DNA of 6,680 nucleotides from an uncultured Prevotella sp. (lineage in GTDB: Bacteria; Bacteroidota; Bacteroidia; Bacteroidales; Bacteroidaceae): positions 1 through 6,680 of the forward strand of contig CALGHW010000347.1 in the NCBI GenBank assembly GCA_937916075.1, given 5' to 3'. The position numbers were made by a program, and so were the translations under genes. Positions 5,000 through 6,680 of this stretch are shown here, piece by piece (position 1 is the stretch's first letter; every line of letters starts with the position of its first letter). Below the pieces are notes generated by a model. The model saw only the letters and a program-made list of their open reading frames with translations. It searched no databases and was not told where the DNA came from.

Positions 5000-6330
5000 T
5001 GCCTGTTAATTTCCTGGACTTTGAAAATCTTGATGAAGCTTATGGTTATCTTCGGCTAAATCCTTGGGATAAGGTGAGAAGTCCGGAAGGAAAAAAAAGT
5101 TTAAACAATTATTATTACCCCCTATTGACGATAAAAAATGCGGTTCAGTCTCTACCCTCGTTTGAAGGAGGAAACCAAGCTATGACGCATTATTTAGAGC
5201 ATAATATGCAGTATCCTCCGGAAGCCGATAAAGAGAATAAAGAAGGAGTTGTGCAAGTGGTTGCCTTCATCAATACCGATGGGTCTTTATCAGATGTCCA
5301 GGTGATGAGCACGTCAGACTCCATCTTCAATGCCGAGGCCTTGCGGCTGGTCAGGAATATGCCGAAGCTGCGTCCGGCCATGTATGCGTCTCAACCCGTA
5401 AGGATAAGGATGAATTTTCCCATTTCCTTTAAAATCAAAAAAGTCAAGCCCTCATTTGACAATCTTACCGGCTACCTTCGCGAGCATATATCTTATCCTC
5501 AGCAGGCCTTGGATATGGGGATAGAAGGTACGGTTCTGGTGAAGGCGGTTATTGGCACGGACGGAAAGGTGGCTAAGGCGGAACTCGTCAAATCTGTAAA
5601 TCCGTTGCTCGACCAAGAAGCCTTGCGTGTGGTCGGGGCTATGTCGGGATGGACTCCCGGCAGTGGAAACGGAAAGGTCATGGTTATGGAGACGACCGTT
5701 CCCGTTAGGTTTGCCATCGTTAGGGCCCATTTCAAAAGTTACGACGATACGGCACTGGAAGAATATTTGTTGAAAAACCTCCAGTATCCTGTGGAGGCTA
5801 AGGCCAAGGGGATAGAAGGCACGGTCCTGGTGAAGGCCCTGATAGAGAAGGACGGCAGTGTGGCGAGCGCATCGGTCGCATTGTCAGACCATGCGTTGCT
5901 GAACCAGGAGGCGCTGAGGTTGGTCAACTCGATGCCGCAATGGACTCCGGGAACCATAGCTTCGGAAGTGGTGATACCCGTGTCCTTTTGCCAGCGCGTG
6001 GTGACGGATGAGCAGAAGGTGTTTGATGTGGTAGAGCAGATGCCTGCCTTCCCCGGCGGTCCCAACGCACTGTTTGAGTATCTGTCTAAGAACGTCAAAT
6101 ATCCCGCAATCGCTGAGGAAAACGGTGTGCAGGGACGTGTCATCGTAACATTCATGGTGGAAAAGGATGGCTCGATTACCAAGGTGAAGGTGGCCAAGTC
6201 CATAGACCCGTCACTGGACAAGGAGGCCGTACGCGTGATCCGCAATATGCCTCACTGGATTCCAGGCAAGCAGAACGGTTCGGCCGTGCGTGTGAAGTAC
6301 ACCGTGCCTGTCGAGTTCCGTCTGCAGTAG
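4999..6330 (+). CDS. C-terminal piece of split TonB_C protein: four TonB_C domains, no signal peptide
   Basis: The first possible start is GTG at 4999, overlapping the TAG of the upstream piece (TAGTG). Homology to the paralogue starts earlier, at 4957, so this is a fragment rather than a natural start. From 4999 there are 443 residues. TonB_C domains lie at about 45-145 (GVVQVVAFINTDGSL), 150-240 (GTVLVKAVIGTDGKV, LDQEALRVV, GWTPG), 243-333 (GTVLVKALIEKDGSV, LNQEALRLV, QWTPG) and 339-443 (GRVIVTFMVEKDGSI, LDKEAVRVI, HWIPG). The second and third are 97 residues apart at equivalent positions and look like an internal duplication absent from the first paralogue. The last nearly matches the paralogue's last domain. 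Without the upstream piece the product has no export signal and would stay in the cytoplasm, if made. Confidence 0.75.
   Translation: MPVNFLDFENLDEAYGYLRLNPWDKVRSPEGKKSLNNYYYPLLTIKNAVQSLPSFEGGNQAMTHYLEHNMQYPPEADKENKEGVVQVVAFINTDGSLSDVQVMSTSDSIFNAEALRLVRNMPKLRPAMYASQPVRIRMNFPISFKIKKVKPSFDNLTGYLREHISYPQQALDMGIEGTVLVKAVIGTDGKVAKAELVKSVNPLLDQEALRVVGAMSGWTPGSGNGKVMVMETTVPVRFAIVRAHFKSYDDTALEEYLLKNLQYPVEAKAKGIEGTVLVKALIEKDGSVASASVALSDHALLNQEALRLVNSMPQWTPGTIASEVVIPVSFCQRVVTDEQKVFDVVEQMPAFPGGPNALFEYLSKNVKYPAIAEENGVQGRVIVTFMVEKDGSITKVKVAKSIDPSLDKEAVRVIRNMPHWIPGKQNGSAVRVKYTVPVEFRLQ
6010..6324 (+). repeat. 315-bp direct repeat, copy 2 (last TonB_C domain of the second paralogue)
   Basis: Gap-free counterpart of 4028-4342. 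Both copies start at the QKVFDVVEQMP segment and run to the FRL at the end of the domain. They are about 1.98 kb apart in direct orientation. Confidence 0.85.
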
Positions 6331-6344
6331 TCCGTATTTGTTTT

Positions 6345-6376
6345 GAGGAAGTGCAACTTCCTCTCTTAAAAAGAGA
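6345..6376 (+). other. Two small overlapping hairpins after the TonB_C genes
   Basis: GAGGAAGT (6345-6352) pairs with ACTTCCTC (6356-6363) around GCA. TCTCTT (6362-6367) pairs with AAGAGA (6371-6376) around AAA. They share two bases, so they cannot both form in full. Neither is followed by a T run. They may protect the 3' end of the message or be incidental. Confidence 0.35.
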
Positions 6377-6399
6377 AATTGTTAGGTCCATATAAAGTG

Positions 6400-6443
6400 A
6401 AGGCCCCCAACTGACGAGAAATGAATCTGTTGGGGGTCTTTTG
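6400..6443 (+). terminator. Probable intrinsic terminator of the TonB_C transcription unit
   Basis: CCCCCAAC (6404-6411) pairs with GTTGGGGG (6429-6436). Pairing extends outward through G-T, G-C and two A-T pairs. The loop is 17 bases and the right arm is followed by TCTTTTG. It lies about 70 bases after the stop at 6330. The large loop makes it somewhat unusual. Confidence 0.7.
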
Positions 6444-6470
6444 TGTCAGGCCGACAGGTATGTAATTTTG
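6440..6470 (+). promoter_or_regulatory. Consensus Bacteroidota promoter pointing right
   Basis: TTTG at 6440-6443 and TAATTTTG at 6463-6470 are separated by 19 bases, matching TTTG-N19-TAnnTTTG exactly. The start point would be near 6477. The -33 element is part of the T run of the preceding terminator. No obvious gene follows in this window: a frame from ATG 6537 runs to the edge, but it crosses the GC-rich palindrome and has no family features. Confidence 0.55.
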
Positions 6471-6488
6471 CACCAAGTAGGTGCAAAA
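6466..6488. promoter_or_regulatory. 9-bp inverted repeat overlapping the -7 box and transcription start
   Basis: TTTTGCACC (6466-6474) and GGTGCAAAA (6480-6488) are perfect complements around AAGTA. The left half contains the TTTG of the -7 box, and the predicted start point falls between the halves. This is where a repressor operator would sit, but a chance dyad or a remnant of a mobile end is possible. Confidence 0.4.
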
Positions 6489-6501
6489 ATAGGGCCATCT
6501 G

Positions 6502-6515
6502 CAAAAGTGTGTGGA
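6502..6515 (+). repeat. Short direct repeat, copy 2 of 2 (CAAAAGTGTGTGGA)
   Basis: Identical to 2656-2669 over 14 bases. Flanking similarity is weak, so the pair shares only the core. The copies are about 3.85 kb apart and bracket the two TonB_C genes. Confidence 0.5.
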
Positions 6516-6584
6516 ATAGCTCATTTTTGCTTGTTGATGGAGTTATGTTTAAATAGGTCGAACCTTTTTATCAAACCACCCCTG

Positions 6585-6607
6585 CCCCTCCTTTGCAAAA
6601 GGAGGGG
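6585..6607. terminator. GC-rich palindrome, possible terminator or REP-like element
   Basis: CCCCTCCTTT (6585-6594) pairs perfectly with AAAGGAGGGG (6598-6607) around GCA. It lies 13 bases past the stop of the putative minus-strand gene at 6621, where a terminator would be expected, but there is no strong T run on either side. Together with the preceding CCACCCCTG it resembles the CCCCTCC/GGAGGGG palindromes scattered between genes in many Bacteroidota, as I recall them. Confidence 0.5.
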
Positions 6608-6620
6608 ACGCAAGGGCTTC

Positions 6621-6680
6621 TTATTCATCCACAATGAGCTGTTCATCCACAATGAGCTTCTTTTCATGATGGTGCGGTGC
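6621..6680 (-). CDS. Possible C-terminal end of a leftward gene running off the window
   Basis: On the minus strand the last 19 codons before TAA read APHHHEKKLIVDEQLIVDE. The acidic, repeated tail and the palindrome just after the stop suggest a real gene end. The segment is too short to assign to any family, and the plus strand is also open across it. Confidence 0.35.
   Translation of the reverse strand, partial: APHHHEKKLIVDEQLIVDE
6624..6658. repeat. 18-bp tandem repeat, two copies
   Basis: TTCATCCACAATGAGCT occurs at 6624-6640 and 6642-6658, separated by a single G, so the period is 18 bases. On the minus strand each copy encodes [K/Q]LIVDE in frame with the putative gene end. Confidence 0.9.

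Larger units (their letters stand above)
4460..6330 (+). pseudogene. Second poly-TonB_C gene, five domains, split by a frameshift
   Basis: The two frames at 4460-4999 and 4999-6330 together are collinear with the gene at 2876-4402: the same signal-peptide and DVQEDTIY region, first domain, NFLDF/NPWDKV linker, second domain and final domain. Two extra domains lie before the last. Intact, it would encode roughly 625 residues. The break lies in the W-x-PG motif of the first domain. It may be a pseudogene, an assembly or sequencing error, or two separately made proteins. The pieces are listed separately. Confidence 0.75.

Noticed and set aside
6537..6680. Plus-strand frame from ATG 6537 open to the window edge
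   Set aside because: It crosses the GC-rich palindrome, is rich in Pro/Leu/Arg typical of such read-through, and has no family features; kept only as a possibility under the promoter finding.

Overview
The window looks like a chromosomal segment of a Bacteroidales bacterium (Bacteroides/Phocaeicola/Prevotella type). The evidence is three matches to the Bacteroidota promoter -7 box (TAnnTTTG), one with a matching TTTG element 19 bases upstream; A-rich leaders in place of clear Shine-Dalgarno sites; and typical Bacteroidales families: an Rpn-type PD-(D/E)XK protein, a secreted endonuclease I with an extra beta-rich domain, and multi-domain TonB_C proteins. The species cannot be named from the sequence alone.

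Layout. (1) Bases 1-891, plus strand: the 3' part of an Rpn/transposase_31-type nuclease gene whose start lies left of the window. Near its end are five 12-bp tandem repeats encoding an AEG[R/E] tetrapeptide. (2) Bases 891-959: a perfect 32-bp stem with a 5-base loop between two convergent genes. (3) Bases 1027-2532, minus strand: an exported endonuclease I-family nuclease. A promoter box at 2584-2591 places its start at the ATG at 2532. (4) Bases 2533-2875: the divergent intergenic region, with one promoter facing each way and a short repeat (2656-2669) that recurs at 6502-6515. (5) Bases 2876-6330, plus strand: two tandem paralogous genes for exported proteins built almost entirely of TonB C-terminal domains (three, then five). 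The second is broken by a frameshift near 4943-4957, so it reads as two pieces, 4460-4999 and 4999-6330. (6) Bases 6331-6620: a probable terminator, a strong-looking rightward promoter with an inverted repeat across its -7 box, the second copy of the short repeat, and a GC-rich palindrome. (7) Bases 6621-6680, minus strand: possibly the last 19 codons of a leftward gene, with an 18-bp tandem repeat.

Function. The Rpn gene may be a nuclease toxin, possibly with an antitoxin encoded inside its own 3' end, as described for E. coli Rpn proteins. The nuclease gene probably degrades extracellular or periplasmic nucleic acid. The TonB_C proteins have a signal peptide but no TonB-style membrane anchor or proline-rich spanner, so they are unlikely to be ordinary TonB energy transducers. 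They look more like periplasmic proteins that bind something through repeated TonB_C folds. The three blocks have separate transcription units and no visible functional link. The most unusual content is the pair of anchorless poly-TonB_C paralogues, the frameshift in one of them, and the repeat-bearing Rpn gene with its very long hairpin.
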